Below, in pieces: positions 6,361 to 7,825 of a stretch of 7,825 nt of DNA. Numbering within the stretch: the first letter of the stretch is position 1; each line of letters begins with the position of its first letter. Origin of the DNA: DASYRM01 sp036004405 (lineage in GTDB: Bacteria; Acidobacteriota; Vicinamibacteria; Vicinamibacterales; UBA2999); the NCBI GenBank assembly GCA_036004405.1, contig DASYRM010000078.1, forward strand, positions 1 through 7,825. The letters run 5' to 3'. Position numbers and translations under genes: made by a program. The notes under the pieces were generated by a model. It searched no databases, was not told where the DNA came from, and was given only the letters and a program-made list of their open reading frames with translations.

Positions 6361-6402
6361 TCATACCGAAAACGTATTAATCGCAACGAAATAGGTATTT
6401 CC
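6361..6402 (+). promoter_or_regulatory. AT-rich promoter/operator region of the receptor gene
   Basis: Positions 6361-6400 have 13 G/C out of 40, far below the surrounding coding DNA. The stretch holds TATTAA (6375-6380), a 4/6 match to a -10 box with no recognisable -35. It also holds a palindrome, GAAATA (6388-6393) and TATTTC (6396-6401), separated by GG. The palindrome would lie just downstream of a start site driven by TATTAA, where a repressor could act. This points to a separate promoter for the receptor gene instead of read-through from the kinase. The regulator is unknown. Confidence 0.4.
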
Positions 6403-6436
6403 ATGAATCGTCACGAGTTTGATACCACCGGAGTCC

Positions 6437-6443
6437 GGAGGAG
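6437..6443 (+). promoter_or_regulatory. Ribosome binding site deciding the receptor start
   Basis: GGAGGAG lies four bases before ATG 6448 (six from its GGAGG part). It favours 6448 over the in-frame ATG at 6403, which has only AGG (6393-6395) upstream. Confidence 0.75.
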
Positions 6444-6447
6444 CTGC

Positions 6448-7825
6448 ATGCACCGATTGTTCAGGGGGATCCTCGTCGTCATCGGCCTTGCCTTGGTGCC
6501 GTCTCTTGCGTTCGCGCAAGCATCGATTGTCGGCATCGCACGGGACGCTTCTGGCGCGGTTTTACCAGGCGTCACGGTCGAAGCCTCGAGCCCGGCTCTC
6601 ATTGAGAAGACGCGCTCGGTGGTCACAAACGGTGTGGGTCAGTACTCGATTCAGGATCTGCGGCCGGGCACGTATTCCGTCACCTTCACCCTGCCCGGGT
6701 TCAGCACGGTCAAGCGCGACGGTATCGAGCTGACCGGGAGCTTCATCGCGACGGTCAACGGCGATCTGCGGGTCGGCGGCGTGCAGGAGACGGTCACCGT
6801 CACTGGCGAGGCGCCGGTGGTGGACGTCACGAGCGCCCGCACCGAGCAGACGATCGACGGCAAGACGGTCACGGAGATTCCGACGTCGCGTCTCTACTCC
6901 TCGCTCACGCAGCTTGTGCCCGCGCTCAACGTGCAGGGCACCGACGTCGGCGGGTCGCAGGGGAACGTGTTCAGCGTCTTCCAGATTCACGGTGGGCGCC
7001 GCAACGAGGGCCAGGTGCTCGTCGACGGCATGAGCGGCGGCTACCAGGGCATGGGCGTGTCGGGATACGCCCCCGAGGTCGGCAACGCCCAGGAAATCGT
7101 GTTCTCCCTCAGCGGCGGCCTTGGCGAAGCGACCACTGGCGGCCCCCAGCTGAACATCATCGGCAAGCAGGGCGGCAACACGTTCGCCGGCAGCTTCTTC
7201 ATCAACGGCTCGGGCAGCAAGTTCGTCAACAACAACCTCGACGCCGAGCTGAAGGCCAAGGGGCTGACCTCGCCGCTGAAGCCGAAGAAGCTGTACGACA
7301 TCAACCCGGCCTTCGGCGGCCCGATCATGCGCGACAAGCTGTGGTTCTTCGGCACGTTCCGCTACCAGCGGAACCTGCAGACGGTCGCCAGCATGTGGGA
7401 CAACCTGAACGCCGGCAACAACGCCAGGTGGGACTACGCGCCGGACTTCAGCAAACAGTCCGACGACGACGGCGAATGGCGCAACCATTCCGTCCGCCTG
7501 ACGTGGCAGGTGACGCCCCGCAACAAGGTCGTCGGCTGGACCGACCTGCACATCAACTGCCTGCACTGCGACGCCGGCGGATCGAGCTCCGGTCTGACCT
7601 TCACCGGCCTCATCGCCACGCGCGAGGCGCTCCAGCGCAACGAGAACCACCCGAGCAGCCTGACGCAGATCTCGTGGACGTCGCCGGTCACCAACAAGCT
7701 GCTCCTGGACGCCAACGTGCAGCTCGGACCAAACTTCTGGTGGGGCGCCCAGCAGAAGAACACGTACGACCCGACGACGATCCCGGTGCAGGACGACGCG
7801 CTCACGGTCCAGACCCCCAACGGTC
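6448..7825 (+). CDS. TonB-dependent receptor-like outer membrane protein, 3'-truncated by window edge
   Basis: The first 459 residues are visible and the frame is open at the right edge. Residues 1-23 are a signal peptide (MHRLFRGILVVIGLALVPSLAFA, cleavage before Q24). Residues 26-110 are a carboxypeptidase-regulatory-like beta-sandwich (IVGIARDASGAVLPGVTV, GQYSIQDLRPGTYSVTF). VQETVTVTGEAPVVDV (112-127) leads into the plug, about 130-235 (DGKTVTEIPTSRLYSSLTQLVPA, QIHGGRRNEGQVLVDGM). The beta-barrel begins near 240 (GKQGGNTFAGSFF, NPAFGGPIMRDKLWFFGTFRYQRN). This is the Oar-like arrangement greatly expanded in Acidobacteriota. Members usually exceed 900 residues, so more than half is missing. 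The likely role is TonB-energised uptake of an oligosaccharide, peptide or chelate across the outer membrane; the substrate cannot be read. No TonB-box is obvious at the mature N-terminus. C371 and C374 (INCLHCDAG) sit in what is probably an extracellular loop. Confidence 0.93.
   Translation, partial: MHRLFRGILVVIGLALVPSLAFAQASIVGIARDASGAVLPGVTVEASSPALIEKTRSVVTNGVGQYSIQDLRPGTYSVTFTLPGFSTVKRDGIELTGSFIATVNGDLRVGGVQETVTVTGEAPVVDVTSARTEQTIDGKTVTEIPTSRLYSSLTQLVPALNVQGTDVGGSQGNVFSVFQIHGGRRNEGQVLVDGMSGGYQGMGVSGYAPEVGNAQEIVFSLSGGLGEATTGGPQLNIIGKQGGNTFAGSFFINGSGSKFVNNNLDAELKAKGLTSPLKPKKLYDINPAFGGPIMRDKLWFFGTFRYQRNLQTVASMWDNLNAGNNARWDYAPDFSKQSDDDGEWRNHSVRLTWQVTPRNKVVGWTDLHINCLHCDAGGSSSGLTFTGLIATREALQRNENHPSSLTQISWTSPVTNKLLLDANVQLGPNFWWGAQQKNTYDPTTIPVQDDALTVQTPNG

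Noticed and set aside
3626..6364. A 912-codon open frame on the minus strand opposite the kinase gene
   Set aside because: Its translation is dominated by Arg, His, Gly, Ala and Glu with no recognisable domain or membrane segments. The plus strand encodes a complete kinase with every catalytic motif. Long antisense frames are expected opposite high-GC genes.
6562..7650. A 362-codon minus-strand open frame opposite the receptor gene
   Set aside because: The plus strand has a clear signal peptide, regulatory-like domain and plug. The minus frame has no start signal and a shadow-like composition.

Overview
The window looks like chromosomal DNA from a high-GC, Gram-negative, soil-type bacterium. 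Acidobacteriota, probably the Vicinamibacteria lineage, fits best. This rests on recognising families from memory: a receptor with a carboxypeptidase-regulatory-like domain in front of a TonB plug and barrel, a Ser/Thr kinase carrying a periplasmic domain and a multi-helix membrane tail, and exported metallo-beta-lactamase-fold hydrolases. No database search was possible. I see no tRNA, rRNA, CRISPR array, integrase or transposase.

Layout. (1) 2-991 (+): C-terminal part of an MBL-fold hydrolase whose start lies left of the window. (2) 996-1058: two palindromic repeat units right after its stop. (3) 1097-2068 (+): a second, complete, exported MBL-fold hydrolase. (4) 2069-2125: another two units of the same repeat family in opposite orientation, filling the gap between convergent genes and forming the stop codon of the next one. 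(5) 2120-3577 (-): an exported protein of unknown function with a C-terminal lipocalin-like beta domain. (6) 3578-3670: divergent intergenic region with a hairpin. (7) 3671-6322 (+): membrane Ser/Thr protein kinase with all catalytic residues. (8) 6323-6447: AT-rich regulatory gap with a small palindrome. (9) 6448 to the right edge (+): N-terminal 459 residues of a TonB-dependent receptor-like outer membrane protein, open at the window end.

How the genes relate. Nearly everything encoded here acts at or beyond the inner membrane: exported hydrolases, an exported unknown protein, a kinase with a periplasmic domain, and an outer membrane receptor. The spacing and orientation (gaps of 105, 51, 93 and 125 bp, with one convergent and one divergent junction) suggest separate transcription units, not one operon or a defined new system. 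The most noteworthy non-gene feature is the repeat family. Units occur as head-to-tail pairs at the 3' ends of two genes, oriented with the gene they follow, and two copies differ by a base-pair-preserving double change.
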